NCBI GenBank assembly: GCA_037445895.1
Contig: JBBIJO010000012.1
Span: forward strand, 12,395-76,394
DNA length: 64,000 nt
Reading direction: 5' to 3'
Source: JBBIJO01 sp037445895
Lineage (GTDB): Bacteria; Bacteroidota; Ignavibacteria; Kapaibacteriales; UBA2268
Shown: positions 34,174 to 44,527 of the stretch, piece by piece
Position numbering within the stretch: the stretch's first letter is position 1
Layout: every line of letters starts with the position of its first letter
The notes under the pieces: generated by a model
Database searches by the model: none
Told to the model about the DNA's origin: nothing
The model's input: the letters and a program-made list of their open reading frames with translations, nothing else
Translations under genes and position numbers: made by a program

Positions 34174-36354
34174 CTATTGAGGTAAAGTGAAATATGCGGT
34201 CGTTCCACTGTGTAATTTGCTTTCGAACCAAAAATCGCCATTGTGAAGTTGAATGAACTCTTTGCAAATCCGCCATCCCAGCCCGGTTCCTTTTTCGCCT
34301 TTTGTTCCAAAGGATGATTGGAAAAAAGCATCGGAGAAAATCGAGCGGGCAGTTTCTGGGTCCATACCAACTCCGTTATCGCTAATAGCAATTTTGACTA
34401 TTGCAGAGTCATCTTGAACTGCGGTTACTTCGACTCGTCCATTCTCCTCGGTAAATTTGATTGCGTTATGGAGTAAATTCCGAAAGACTGTGCTAATCAT
34501 ATTGATGTCGCAAACTACTTCGATTGTTTCGGGAATACGATTGATTAAGTCAATCGATTTCTCTTGCGCCGAAATACTATATAAATCAATTGCATTGTTT
34601 GCAAGAGCACGAAGATTGACTCTGTCTTTGTTTATTGTTATATTTTGTGTTAATGCAGATGCCCAAATTAAAAGGTTTTGAAGCAAGCTGTTGAGTCTAT
34701 TGGCAGAGTCATTCATTAATGTAAAGAATTGTTGCCTTTGTTGTTCATCGAAGGAATTATATTCTTCGACTATTAAGTTAGAAGTGTTTTTAAGAGGTCC
34801 AGCAAGGTTTCTTAAATCGTGAGCGATGATTGAAAATAGCTTATTTTTTGCATCGTTACTTTTTTCTAACTCAATATTGGTTTGTGTAAGTTGTTCGTTC
34901 GCTGCCTTCAACTCGGTTTTCGATTCTTCTAGCTGTTGAATTATATTGTTTAGTTCATCGTTTTTTTCTGTTAAAGTTTTATTCATTTTTTTTGAAAGTT
35001 TCCTTTTTTGGTCGATGTTATATAGGATAATTCCCATTAGCGAAAGAGTAACAATCAGCGAGATGACCAAAATCCATAGTTTGGCAATCCTTTGTTCTTC
35101 GATTTTTTTCTCACTGATTAACTTTTGGACGTCGTAGATTTTATTCTCGAGGTCGCTCGAAAGTTTGGAAAGTTCGATTGCCATTAAGTCCGAAACTTTA
35201 GCCGATGAATCCAAAAAAATATATGCCATATCGAGGTATTTTAATGCAGCAACATAATCCTTTTTTACCATAGAAATATCGTAGAGAAGTTTTGCGGCAA
35301 CAGCGAAGTTGGGAGTCGAATTGTTCATTTTGGCATAATCGAAAGCACGATTTGCATTCTTTTCTGCTCTTTGCAAATCTTTGTGCCGGAGATAAAAATT
35401 TGCTGCATCAATATAAAAATTGAATAGACTGTATATGTTATTATTCTTCTCGAGCGACTTCGACGCCGAGTCGAAGTAGTGTTCTGCTAAATCGAGGTTA
35501 TTTCGCATATAGTAAATATTCGATATCGAAACGAGGGCTTGAGATTTGTAATCATTATATTGAACCAGTTGGAACTCATTTTTGATTTTTCCGATTTCGA
35601 AATCGAAGCTCTTTCTTAAGTAATAAAGAGCGCTGTCGAATTGTTTGTCGAGTATATATGCTTTGCCAAGTTTTGTCGTTGCATATTGGATACCAATTTC
35701 GTCGGCAATTTGTTGGCGATATCGCAATGATTCCTTGTAATTTACAATTGCTTTTTCTATTTCCCCTTGCAATACATTACACATTGCTATATTTTCGAGC
35801 GAGGTCGAAATTCCATAAAGTATAGATTTTTTGTCTTTGAACGAGTTGTTAGCGAGCGCTTCGGCGAAACCTTTTCCCGAAATTTGGTAGTATCGGATAG
35901 CACTGTCCAACTCTTGAATCCGATAAAATAAATTGCCAATGTCGTTGGTAAGCCAAAAGTAGGCAATTCTATCTTCGTTGTAATCCAAAAGATTCAAACA
36001 GCGAAAAAGGTAACGCGATGCAAGATGAATTCTATTGATAGAATAGTAAAGGCGACTTAGCCAATAGAAACAGCGAGATGCAATTTTGTCGTTGGCAAGA
36101 GCCCATTCGTTCGAAAGTATCCGATTTAAAATCCTGATTCCTTCGTCGGGATTACTAAAAGTAAATGTTTCCATTTTCCTTTCTAAGGTGTCGAGATACG
36201 ATAGGTTTTTGTTTGCGAGATTTTCAATAATTTTTTCAAAGTATGCCTTGTCAACATCTGTTGGGTTCGAAAATGAAAAGGTTGTTGACACAATAATAGA
36301 CGACACCACTACAGATAAATAGCATAGAAAAAATTTTAATCCCTTTTTCTTCAT
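34174..36354 (-). CDS. Sensor histidine kinase with N-terminal periplasmic TPR repeats
   Basis: A sensor kinase of about 726 residues. Counting from a longer open frame starting at 36372, a signal anchor or signal peptide is followed by TPR-like helical repeats (about 40-400; for example NLDLAEHYFDSASKSLEKNN), one membrane helix (about 432-451), a coiled coil (455-508), and the kinase core: H518 in FSIIAHDLRNLAGPL, the N-box LLHNAIKFTEENGR, ISDNGVGMDPE and GEKGTGLGWRICKEF. I prefer the ATG at 36354 (MKKKGLKFF) to the upstream one because it leaves a cleaner signal segment. No response regulator gene is beside it. Neighbours are a decayed merT-like gene and the tRNA genes, so its target is unknown. 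Confidence 0.88.
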   Translation of the reverse strand: MKKKGLKFFLCYLSVVVSSIIVSTTFSFSNPTDVDKAYFEKIIENLANKNLSYLDTLERKMETFTFSNPDEGIRILNRILSNEWALANDKIASRCFYWLSRLYYSINRIHLASRYLFRCLNLLDYNEDRIAYFWLTNDIGNLFYRIQELDSAIRYYQISGKGFAEALANNSFKDKKSILYGISTSLENIAMCNVLQGEIEKAIVNYKESLRYRQQIADEIGIQYATTKLGKAYILDKQFDSALYYLRKSFDFEIGKIKNEFQLVQYNDYKSQALVSISNIYYMRNNLDLAEHYFDSASKSLEKNNNIYSLFNFYIDAANFYLRHKDLQRAEKNANRAFDYAKMNNSTPNFAVAAKLLYDISMVKKDYVAALKYLDMAYIFLDSSAKVSDLMAIELSKLSSDLENKIYDVQKLISEKKIEEQRIAKLWILVISLIVTLSLMGIILYNIDQKRKLSKKMNKTLTEKNDELNNIIQQLEESKTELKAANEQLTQTNIELEKSNDAKNKLFSIIAHDLRNLAGPLKNTSNLIVEEYNSFDEQQRQQFFTLMNDSANRLNSLLQNLLIWASALTQNITINKDRVNLRALANNAIDLYSISAQEKSIDLINRIPETIEVVCDINMISTVFRNLLHNAIKFTEENGRVEVTAVQDDSAIVKIAISDNGVGMDPETARSIFSDAFFQSSFGTKGEKGTGLGWRICKEFIQLHNGDFWFESKLHSGTTAYFTLPQ

Positions 36355-36505
36355 TTTTAGGTAAATTTGCAATAATTCGAAAAATTGATAGCAATACGAA
36401 CCATAAATTTAATTATTTTATTACTTTTGAGAAAAATGCTTTTTCAGTTTTATCTGCTTCTTATTCTTTCGGAATGTAGGGTGGAAGTAACTTTGGAAGT
36501 AATTT

Positions 36506-36534
36506 TTGTTGTTTACTCGAAAAGTGTTAATTTG
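36506..36534 (+). promoter_or_regulatory. Possible promoter of the tRNA pair
   Basis: TTG at 36506-36511 (two overlapping copies) and TTAATTTG at 36527-36534 are placed about 16 bases apart and 12 bases ahead of the tRNA-Val gene. The second box is one mismatch from the Bacteroidota TAnnTTTG form, so this is a weak call. Confidence 0.35.
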
Positions 36535-36545
36535 CATTTTATCGA

Positions 36546-36620
36546 GGGCGGATAGCTCAGGTGGTATAGAGCGCCTGCCTTACAAGCAGGAGGTCGGGAG
36601 TTCAAATCTCTCTTCGCCCA
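36546..36620 (+). tRNA. tRNA-Val (anticodon TAC)
   Basis: A 75-base cloverleaf. The acceptor arm GGGCGGA (36546-36552) pairs with the 3' TTCGCCC arm (one G-T pair), the D-arm has AGCTCAGG, the anticodon stem CCTGC/GCAGG encloses CTTACAA with the anticodon TAC at 36581-36583, and the T-arm has TTCAAAT. CCA is not encoded. It lies 6 bases ahead of tRNA-Leu. Confidence 0.93.
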
Positions 36621-36626
36621 CAGAAA

Positions 36627-36712
36627 GCAGAAGTGGCGGAATTGGCAGACGCGCTGGACTCAAAATCCAGTGGGCTTCAAAACCCGTGTGGGTTCGACTC
36701 CCACCTTCTGCA
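36627..36712 (+). tRNA. tRNA-Leu (anticodon CAA)
   Basis: An 86-base class II tRNA with a long variable arm. GCAGAAG (36627-36633) pairs with CTTCTGC at the 3' end. The anticodon stem CTGGA/TCCAG encloses the anticodon CAA at 36661-36663, and TGGGCTTCAAAACCCG forms the variable arm. The T-arm has GGTTCGACTCC. CCA is not encoded. Confidence 0.94.
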
Positions 36713-36822
36713 CAAGTTAGTTGGTTAATTCCTCTTACTGCAATAAGTCATATTTTTTTTGAATTTATAAACATATTATATGCATTTCGATGCAGTTCTT
36801 TGCAAAGATTTGAAATAGGTAA

Positions 36823-36874
36823 GGGGTAAAGTGTAAAGCATAGAATTATATCAGATTTTTTACACTCTTTGCCC
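36823..36874. terminator. Imperfect inverted repeat after the tRNA genes
   Basis: GGGTAAAGTGTAAA near 36823-36836 is an imperfect inverted copy of TTTACACTCTTTGCCC at 36859-36874. It lies between the tRNA genes and the convergent broken T9SS gene and may end transcription from either side. Confidence 0.4.
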
Positions 36875-36951
36875 TAATTCAGCATATACCTTTGGTGCCC
36901 GTCATAATTAGAAAAGGTTTTTAATGTAATAGATTTTACAGTGTCGAAAGT

Positions 36952-39900
36952 TTAATTCTTGATTTTAACCATACTTTTAATTTGAACGAACTTATTATTT
37001 GGATTATCAATTGAATTCGCTTCGATTTGATAGAAATACACACCTTCGGGTTGGAGTTGTCCTTCGCTGTCCAGACCATCCCATCTAACAGATTTAACTC
37101 CTGGGCTCTCGATTGCATCGACAAGCGTTCTAATCAATTTCCCACAAAAGTTGTAGATTTTCAATTGCACATAACTTGTAACTGGTAAGTTATAGTTCAC
37201 AAGCGTAGTTTTGGAAAAAGGATTGGGATAGTTCTGTTGCAAAGCAAACTCGTGTGGATTAAGTTTTTCTTTTTCGACACTAGTCAAAATATCCTAACCT
37301 TTTAGTTTGACTTCGTAAGGGAATTGATTCAAATCGTTAGAAAATATTCGAAGTGTGTCGTAGAAAGGTGTCGATTTTGTCGCAGTAAACGAAAGAATCA
37401 ATTTGCACGAGTCGCTCGGAGAAATATTTTTGTTGGAGCATTCATCGATAATAATTTTGGACGGATCATCGATTCCCGTAATATTGCCGATAGCCAATGG
37501 ATATTCACCAGCATTTCGAATCACAACAGTGTCGAAGACTTCTTCGTTTATCTTTTGCTTGCCGAAATCTATTGAATCGCTCGATACAAACAAAGAAGGA
37601 ACTCCAACAAGATGTGTAACTGTCTGAGTTCGTATCGGTGGGTTGAAATCGAAAGTAATCGAGGCTCTGTTGTTAATCCTTGTTCCAATCGGAGTCTCCG
37701 ATTTTAGTTTTACGTCGAATACTGCTTGCCATTCGCCTTCTGGGGGAGAGATATTCGGTGAGAGTTTAATATCTTTGAAAAGAAATGTTAGCACATTCCC
37801 TTGCAACGACCATTCGAAAGTTCCTCTGGTGAACAAAGTCAAAGTGGAGTCAACTCTAATCGTTTCCAAGTCGAAGGAACTGTCTAAAGTATCAACTATT
37901 GTTACATTAGTTGCCGAATCAGTTGCTTCTTTAATATTTTCAAAGGATATTGTATATCGAATAGGATTAATAATGTCTTTATATAAAATCATATAAATCG
38001 TTCTTGTGGTGTCGTCAACAGGTTCCAAACCAGCCACAAACAATCCGTTCGTTGTTTTTTCATTTGGGTCCCAAGGAGCACGAACATTACCATTTTTGGT
38101 GAGTTGGGTTGTTGGGGGTGGATTGCAAGGATTTGTTTCGAGCATATCCTTTACGTGTTTGCCATATTGATTTCCCCAATAGCGCCCTCCTGCTCGATCT
38201 AAAAAGTCCATCTCGGCATTTTGTTTTGCTGCATAGACATCGCCTCCGTATTGTGCTCTTAGCCAATCCGCATCCTTTTTGACCTGTTCCCGAAGAGCAT
38301 TTACAAAACTATCGATGATTTCTTTCATACATTCTACAAACTTTTTCCCCCATTTTATTGCTGGATTAAGATCTGCCAATTTGCTTGCCACTTGTTCCAT
38401 CATCCAGGATGGTGTTGCTGCAACGCCGTTGGGTAATTCATTTATGACTCTATCGATTGCGTTCCTCAGCATTTTTTTCCCTTCTACGCCAACTAGCAAA
38501 TCGCCGATTGCTCCACAGGTAACTTTCAGTATTGCATCTTCGAGCATATTTTTAAGTTGGTCCTTCGTTGCCCCTTTTAATCCTTTAACTGTAAATTGCC
38601 TTTCGGTGCCGAAAGGGATAAAATCGTTATCATCGAGTGTAGCATTAGTTTTATCTTTCCTGACGATTGGTGTTGGAGGAAAAATCACTTTTTCGGGTGG
38701 AACTTTCCAAGTAATAGGTAGCATTAAATCCTCGCCTTTTCCTAAATTTATAAGTATGTAAGCCTTTGTTTTGTCTTCTTCATCGGTGCTGTTCCCATAA
38801 TGGAGCATTAAAATCTCCGATTTTCATATCGATGATTCCTGGAGCGGGAGGAGTAAACTCTAAAAAAATCCAGCCATTATCGTTGCCAAAGTTGAAAATT
38901 TCCATATAATTGGCTCTTTCAGTTCCAACCGGATATCCAAATATTCCTTGGATGTTGTATGCACTAGCAATAATCGAAGGTATTACGAAAAGAGTTTTAC
39001 TGGCTTTGAGTGAATCTGAGTTTTTTACTACTAGATCCCAATTGCCCAAAATTGCAGAATTGGTAATATCTAATTCCACAAGCAATGTTTGGGAAGTTAC
39101 TAATTTTATTGTTCCTTGGACATCGCCGGGGTCTGGTTCACCGCGTCCACCTCTTGATAGTGCAACAGATATTCCACTACTAATAAAGTTATTTCCTTCT
39201 ATTAAAAATAGTTCCTTTCTGCCATTAAGTAGCGTATCGGGTTCAGTCCTCGAAATCACTGGTGGTTCATTAGTGTTTGATGTATCCCCACATTCCGAAA
39301 TCGTTCCCTCGGTTAACCAAGGCGAAAACAAAGTAACACCGCCGGACAAGTTTGCAATAGAATCACCTGAACCAAAGCCTACTCCCGACGGTCCACTCGT
39401 ATTGCCCCACCAATTATTGGTTAAGTCCACTGTATCGTAGCCATCATTTGTAAATCCATTCCTTCGGTTGCCAGAGATATTGTTATTGCGAATAATTACA
39501 TTTTTACCTCCTTCAATTCGAAGTCCATCTCGTTGGTTTGCTCCTATTATATTGCATTGAATTACACATTAGCCAATTCTCTTATATATAGGCTAATCCC
39601 GTCTTGCATATTATTTAGAATTATTGATTTTTTAAGGGATAATGCGTCTTGGGAACCGCCGCCCAACCAACCGCTTATTCCGTCGCCCTCGCTGTTATAA
39701 ATTGATGAGTTCTCTATTATTACGGACGAAGGGTTTTCGACAAAAATCATAGCATTGTAAATACCTCCTCCATTTTTCACGTCGCAATACTTTAGATTAC
39801 CGCGACTTTGGTATTGAAAACGAATATAACTCCAAGGGTCGCTGGTTGCTTTAGTGAATTTGATTCGTTTGTTTTCTTCCCCTTCGGCGATTAATGTGCC

Positions 39901-40161
39901 TTCTATTTCCCAAATAGTACTGCCCTCGTTGTAAATAACAACTCCTGCTTCGATTGTTAATGTTTGATTCTCGGGTACTGTTATGCCCGATGCGATATAT
40001 GGACTATTTGCAAGGGTTAATGGCCCGCCATTGCCATCGTATATTTCGCCGCTTATTGTGGTTTGACCCTTCAATCCAAAGGGACCGATGCAAAGTATTG
40101 CCCACATAACGACGGCTATCCAAGATATGTATGGAGAGAATCGAGTAGAGGACTTTTTCAT
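36952..40161 (-). pseudogene. T9SS cargo protein gene broken by two frameshifts and one in-frame stop
   Basis: Four minus-strand pieces join into one secreted protein of about 1070 residues. Piece 1 (39562-40161) has a signal peptide and the start of a right-handed beta-helix. A frameshift near 39565 moves the helix (CVIQCNIIGANQRDGLRIEG) into the next frame. Piece 2 ends at 38780, where a one-base shift (38786-38800) leads into piece 3 (37294-38808), which carries a conserved-repeat domain and a choice-of-anchor-like domain (SIDFGKQKINEEVFDTVVIR). TAG at 37294-37296 then separates it from piece 4 (36952-37293), a T9SS sorting domain (ALQQNYPNPFSKTTLVNYNL). Three defects in one gene, including a nonsense change, argue for decay rather than sequencing error. 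Confidence 0.82.
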
Positions 40162-40324
40162 AGATGTTCCTTTCTTTAATACAACTTACTTTTATTTTGA
40201 TGATTCCAAATTAAAATATTTTTTTCGAATTTCCAAATTTTTTTTAAAAACATTTTGATTGAGAAATTCAAGTAAATAAAAAAATATTTTTGTTTTTCTA
40301 ATTCTTAATTTTTTCCGAAATGTT

Positions 40325-40343
40325 TTTTGCAAATTATGCAAAA
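40325..40343. promoter_or_regulatory. Perfect inverted repeat in the aspS upstream region
   Basis: TTTTGCA (40325-40331) and TGCAAAA (40337-40343) form a perfect 7-base inverted repeat around AATTA. It lies in the divergent spacer between the broken T9SS cargo gene and aspS, so it could be a protein-binding operator, but no regulator is known for it here. Confidence 0.35.
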
Positions 40344-40441
40344 TGGAAAATAAAGAAGTAGGACATACATAGATACAAGTAGAATTCTACGTTAAGCAAG
40401 AAATTTTTTGGTAATTTGCAGTTTTTTAAATTGTTAAGTCG

Positions 40442-42220
40442 ATGATTTTTCGAAAAAGGACAGCAACTTGTGGTCAACTACGCATAGAGAATGTCGGCGA
40501 AAATGTCGTTCTCAATGGGTGGGTATCGAGCGTTCGGGATATGGGGGGATTAATTTTTGTGGATTTGCGCGACCGCTATGGGATAACCCAACTGGTAGTT
40601 GTTACCGAAGAAACCCCCGCGTTGGCTGAACAAGTTAAAGAGTTGAAACAAGAATATGTAATTTGGGCAAGTGGAAAGGTTCGACAACGCGAAAATCCTA
40701 ATCCACGAATACCAACTGGATTAATCGAGATTCTTCTCGAAGATTTCGGAATAATAAATAAATCCGATTTACCCCCCTTCGAAATCAGCGAGATAGCAGA
40801 AGTTAACGAGGATACGCGCCTTCGCTATCGCTATCTCGATTTGCGCCGTCCATCCGTTCAAAAACGTTTTTTTGTTCGTAACGAAATTTATCAAATTATA
40901 CATAAGTATTTTTCGGAAAACAATTTTGTTGAAATCGAAACGCCGTATTTGACCAAATCGACTCCCGAAGGAGCACGCGATTTTCTTGTTCCATCGCGAT
41001 TGCATAAAGGGAAGTTCTATGCTTTACCACAATCTCCACAACTATACAAGCAAATCCTTATGGTTTCTGGCTTCGACCGCTATGTTCAAATTGTCAAGTG
41101 CTTTCGCGACGAAGATTTGCGAAGCGACAGACAACCTGAATTTACGCAAATCGATATTGAAATGTCTTTTGTCGATAGGGATGATGTCATCGCAATAACC
41201 GAAGGACTGTTCCGCAATCTTTGGAAGGAAATTCGCGGCATCGAGATTCCAATTCCTTTCCAAAGAATGAGCTATCGTGAGGCAATGGAAAGATTTGGTT
41301 CAGACAAACCCGATATTCGTTTTGGACTCGAAATTGTAACTTTAACTGAGATATTTAGAGAATGCGATTTCAAAATTATTGCCGACGCACTTTCTATTGG
41401 GGCTATAGTTGCTGGAATTAATGCGAAAGGTTGTGCGCATTTTTCGCGTAAGGATATCGAGCATTTGACGGAAGTTGCAAAAAAGTATGGGGGAAAAGGT
41501 CTCTTTTGGTTTAAGTATCAAAATGGACAAATTAGTTCGCCAATAAGCAAATTTTTCTCCCAAAGCATACTCGAAAACATAATCAAAAATGTAGAGCTCG
41601 AGGAAGGGGACATTTTACTCTTCTCTTCCGATATGGAGGAAACTTGTTACACTGTGCTTGGTGCTGTGCGCAAAGAAATTGCTCGGACGACAGGCATTCT
41701 GGAATCTGTTAGGGACAAATTTTCGTTTCTTTGGGTTGTAGATTTTCCACTCCTTGAATACAGTGCCGGAGAAAAACGTTACATTGCTAAGCATCATCCT
41801 TTTACTTCTGCTTTGGACGAGGACATTCCTTTGCTTCGGACCAATCCGGAAAAAGTTCGCGCAAAAGCATACGATATCGTTGTTAATGGCGAAGAACTTG
41901 GCGGAGGCAGTATCCGTAACCACGATAATTCATTACAGGAACTTATGTTTAGGTTGCTTGCATTTTCGGAAGAAGATATGCAACTCAAATTTGGCTTTTT
42001 GCTCGAGGCGCTTCGCTATGGTGCTCCACCGCATGGAGGCATAGCTATTGGGCTGGATAGACTTGTAATGACACTTACCGATACCGATAACATTCGTGAT
42101 GTAATTGCCTTTCCGAAAACTACAAGCGGATTGTCTCTAATGGATAATTGTCCCAACGTCGTCGAAGAGGAGCAACTACGAGAATTGGGATTAAGAATTG
42201 ATACTAATAATAAGAGTTAG
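40442..42220 (+). CDS. aspS: Aspartyl-tRNA synthetase
   Basis: A 592-residue class IIb synthetase that charges tRNA-Asp. The N-terminal OB-fold anticodon-binding domain (1-110) has LNGWVSSVRDMGGLIFVDLR. The catalytic core has motif 2 (FRDEDLRSDRQPEFTQID, 221-238) and motif 3 (GIAIGLDRLVMTLT, about 532-545), and the bacterial GAD insertion domain lies between them (about 300-420). Length is typical for the bacterial enzyme. Whether it also serves tRNA-Asn cannot be told from this window. The convergent zupT-like gene ends 16 bases beyond it. Confidence 0.97.
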   Translation: MIFRKRTATCGQLRIENVGENVVLNGWVSSVRDMGGLIFVDLRDRYGITQLVVVTEETPALAEQVKELKQEYVIWASGKVRQRENPNPRIPTGLIEILLEDFGIINKSDLPPFEISEIAEVNEDTRLRYRYLDLRRPSVQKRFFVRNEIYQIIHKYFSENNFVEIETPYLTKSTPEGARDFLVPSRLHKGKFYALPQSPQLYKQILMVSGFDRYVQIVKCFRDEDLRSDRQPEFTQIDIEMSFVDRDDVIAITEGLFRNLWKEIRGIEIPIPFQRMSYREAMERFGSDKPDIRFGLEIVTLTEIFRECDFKIIADALSIGAIVAGINAKGCAHFSRKDIEHLTEVAKKYGGKGLFWFKYQNGQISSPISKFFSQSILENIIKNVELEEGDILLFSSDMEETCYTVLGAVRKEIARTTGILESVRDKFSFLWVVDFPLLEYSAGEKRYIAKHHPFTSALDEDIPLLRTNPEKVRAKAYDIVVNGEELGGGSIRNHDNSLQELMFRLLAFSEEDMQLKFGFLLEALRYGAPPHGGIAIGLDRLVMTLTDTDNIRDVIAFPKTTSGLSLMDNCPNVVEEEQLRELGLRIDTNNKS

Positions 42221-42236
42221 AGCGAGTAATTGAGAA

Positions 42237-43046
42237 TTAGAGAAATAGAATAAGGCTCGAAGCCATAGTAGCCATTCCAATAATTAAACCGAAAATTGCT
42301 ATGTGGTGTTCCCCATATTTTTCGGCGGTGGGGAGGAGTTCGTCCAATGAAATATAAACCATAATTCCAGCAACGCCAGCAAAAACTATCCCAAAGAAAG
42401 AATCACTCATAAAATTTATTAAAATAAAGAATCCAATTAATGCCCCGATTGGTTCGGCAATACCCGAAAGAAACGATAACCAAAAAGCGCGCTTTCGGCT
42501 TTTTGTTGCATAGTAAATTGGCACCGATACCACAATACCTTCGGGGATATTGTGTATTGCAATTGCAACAGCAATGCTAATCCCGAGAAATGGGTTTTGC
42601 AATGCACCGAAGAAAGTCGCAAGACCTTCGGGAAAGTTATGAATCGCAATCGCAATAGCAGAAAACATACCCATTCGCAAAAGTCGGTTATCGGTATCCT
42701 GATATTGTGGAACGTCACTTCCGATGACCCCAATTTCGTGGGGATTTTCCCGGATAGGAACAAGTTTATCGATTAACCCAATGAAGGCAATTCCACAGAA
42801 AAACGAGCCGGTAGTAATCAAGTAGCCAGTAGGGTCTCCATAGATTTGGACTAATGAGTTTTTTGCTTTCGTAAATATTTCAATCATCGAAACGTATATC
42901 ATTACTCCCGCGGAAAATCCTAACGAGCCTGCAAGAAACTTTGGGTTAAATTTTTTCGAGAAAAAGGCAATCAGGCTACCAATTCCAGTAGATAAGCCAG
43001 CAAGCAATGTGAGGCTAAAAGCAAAAAGAAAATTTTCGGTTAACAT
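42237..43046 (-). CDS. zupT: ZIP-family metal transporter (ZupT type)
   Basis: A 269-residue membrane protein with eight predicted helices, expected to import zinc or other divalent metals. The two signature metal sites are present in helices 4 and 5: HNFPEG and, further on, HNIPEG, followed by the conserved GIAEPIGALIGF segment. Length matches ZupT of enteric bacteria (257 residues). It converges with aspS. Substrate choice is not determined by these motifs. Confidence 0.93.
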   Translation of the reverse strand: MLTENFLFAFSLTLLAGLSTGIGSLIAFFSKKFNPKFLAGSLGFSAGVMIYVSMIEIFTKAKNSLVQIYGDPTGYLITTGSFFCGIAFIGLIDKLVPIRENPHEIGVIGSDVPQYQDTDNRLLRMGMFSAIAIAIHNFPEGLATFFGALQNPFLGISIAVAIAIHNIPEGIVVSVPIYYATKSRKRAFWLSFLSGIAEPIGALIGFFILINFMSDSFFGIVFAGVAGIMVYISLDELLPTAEKYGEHHIAIFGLIIGMATMASSLILFL

Positions 43047-43301
43047 TTATAAACCTTGAAATTTACCAATAAAAACAAATATAATAAAACGAATATGTAT
43101 TTACAATCGAAGTCGGGAAGTTCATCCTATTTTAAGCGTAAATAGAAAAAGAAAACTATAACCGTTATGTTGCTATCGAAATCATTGTTAAGTCGAGTGT
43201 TTGGATGTAAGACAACATTATGTATGCAGAATTTATTTTCTCTTTGAAAGCGAGGCATATTTTTCCTTATTTTTTTGTTGTAAAATTAAACAAAGGGAAT
43301 T

Positions 43302-44513
43302 ATGTTTATTATTTCAATTGTTAGCCCCAAAGGTTGCAACGAACAGTTTGTGATTGAACAATTAGTCGAAAAAACGGGGTTCAATCTGGTTACCGACGAC
43401 GATGTGTTTAGAAAAGGAGCGCAATTGTTTAATATTAAAGATAAAAAATGCCGAGCATCGGTATTCGATGCTTCGAGTTTTGTTGCTTTCGATAAGTTCA
43501 AACATAAAAAACATTTATGTATTTTCAAGATTGCCCTTGCCCAAAGTTTATTAGATTTTAAGAAAATATACTATGGTGTTGGAACATATTTTATTCCGAA
43601 CAATTTAAAGAATGTCTTAAAAATTTGCTTGGGTGCTGATTTGTCTTTTCGAATTGGTAACTATGCGAAAAACGAAAGGATTCCTTTGCACCAAGCGGAA
43701 AAAGCCGTCAAAGAATACGACAAAAGTCTCGTGCAATTCTCAAATTATTATCTCGACAAAGCACCTTTTTCGCCTGAATACTTCGATGCCAATATTGATG
43801 TGAGTAGATATAAAATAGAACAAATTGCCAATAAAATATATGAACTGCTACAAAGTAAGTCGACGGAATCAATAGATATGGCTCGAAAAAAGGTTCAAGA
43901 ACTTATTACAGCTTATCGGGTCCAATTGCATTTCTTTCATTTAGGAGAGGATGTCGAGACAACTTTTGTAGATGGGAAATTGACCATTTTTATAAAAAAG
44001 TATAAAATTAGGATGGAAAATTATTTCAAGCAAATAAAGGAAAATATTCCTGACTTTCCTGAAATTAAAGAGTCCGAAGTCATTCCGGGTAAAGATATTG
44101 CAATTCCCTCGTCGATGGCAATCAAACTCGAACGACCACAGAAAGTGTTGCTAGTTGACGACGAAATAGAGTTTGTCGATACGCTTTCGGAACGACTTCA
44201 AAGCCGGGAATTCAAAACTGCTGTTGCATATAGCGGCGAAGAAGCAATCGAAAGTTTAGCCAAAGATTTACCCGATGTTATGATTCTTGATTTGAAAATG
44301 CCCGGAATCGATGGGATTGAGGTCCTACGTCGCGTTAAACAGGAGCATCCGGAAACCGAAGTTATTATTCTAACTGGTCATGGCTCCGAAAAAGAAAAGC
44401 AAATTGCTTACGAGTTGGGAGCTTTTGCATATTTAGAGAAACCTGTCGATATCGATGTGTTGTCGGATACAATTCGAAGAGCCTACGAAAAGATATTTCG
44501 GGAAAAGAATTAG
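43302..44513 (+). CDS. Degenerate nucleotide-kinase-like domain fused to a response-regulator receiver
   Basis: A 403-residue cytoplasmic protein. Residues 1-185 resemble the cytidylate-kinase-like family: a start FIISIVSPKGCNEQFVIEQL where a P-loop would be expected, and a second half with LKICLGADLSFRIGNYAKNE and the helix QAEKAVKEYDKSLVQFSNYY. The GxxGxGKS signature is missing, so nucleotide phosphotransfer is doubtful. Residues 190-265 are a helical linker. Residues 280-400 are a full receiver domain: D286-D287, phospho-acceptor D330, T358 and K380. It is the first of six tightly packed genes ending in a SulP transporter. The kinase-like call is by eye and moderate. Confidence 0.8.
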   Translation: MFIISIVSPKGCNEQFVIEQLVEKTGFNLVTDDDVFRKGAQLFNIKDKKCRASVFDASSFVAFDKFKHKKHLCIFKIALAQSLLDFKKIYYGVGTYFIPNNLKNVLKICLGADLSFRIGNYAKNERIPLHQAEKAVKEYDKSLVQFSNYYLDKAPFSPEYFDANIDVSRYKIEQIANKIYELLQSKSTESIDMARKKVQELITAYRVQLHFFHLGEDVETTFVDGKLTIFIKKYKIRMENYFKQIKENIPDFPEIKESEVIPGKDIAIPSSMAIKLERPQKVLLVDDEIEFVDTLSERLQSREFKTAVAYSGEEAIESLAKDLPDVMILDLKMPGIDGIEVLRRVKQEHPETEVIILTGHGSEKEKQIAYELGAFAYLEKPVDIDVLSDTIRRAYEKIFREKN

Positions 44514-44527
44514 ACGAAAGGGTAGCT

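Noticed and set aside
34020..34391. Open frame of 123 codons opposite the end of the sensor kinase and the merT-like remnant
   Set aside because: It overlaps the kinase core in another frame and has no family features. It is a shadow of the real gene.
36546..36712. tRNA pair as an integration site for a mobile element
   Set aside because: No direct repeat of a tRNA 3' end and no integrase gene was found nearby, although dead accessory genes flank the tRNAs.
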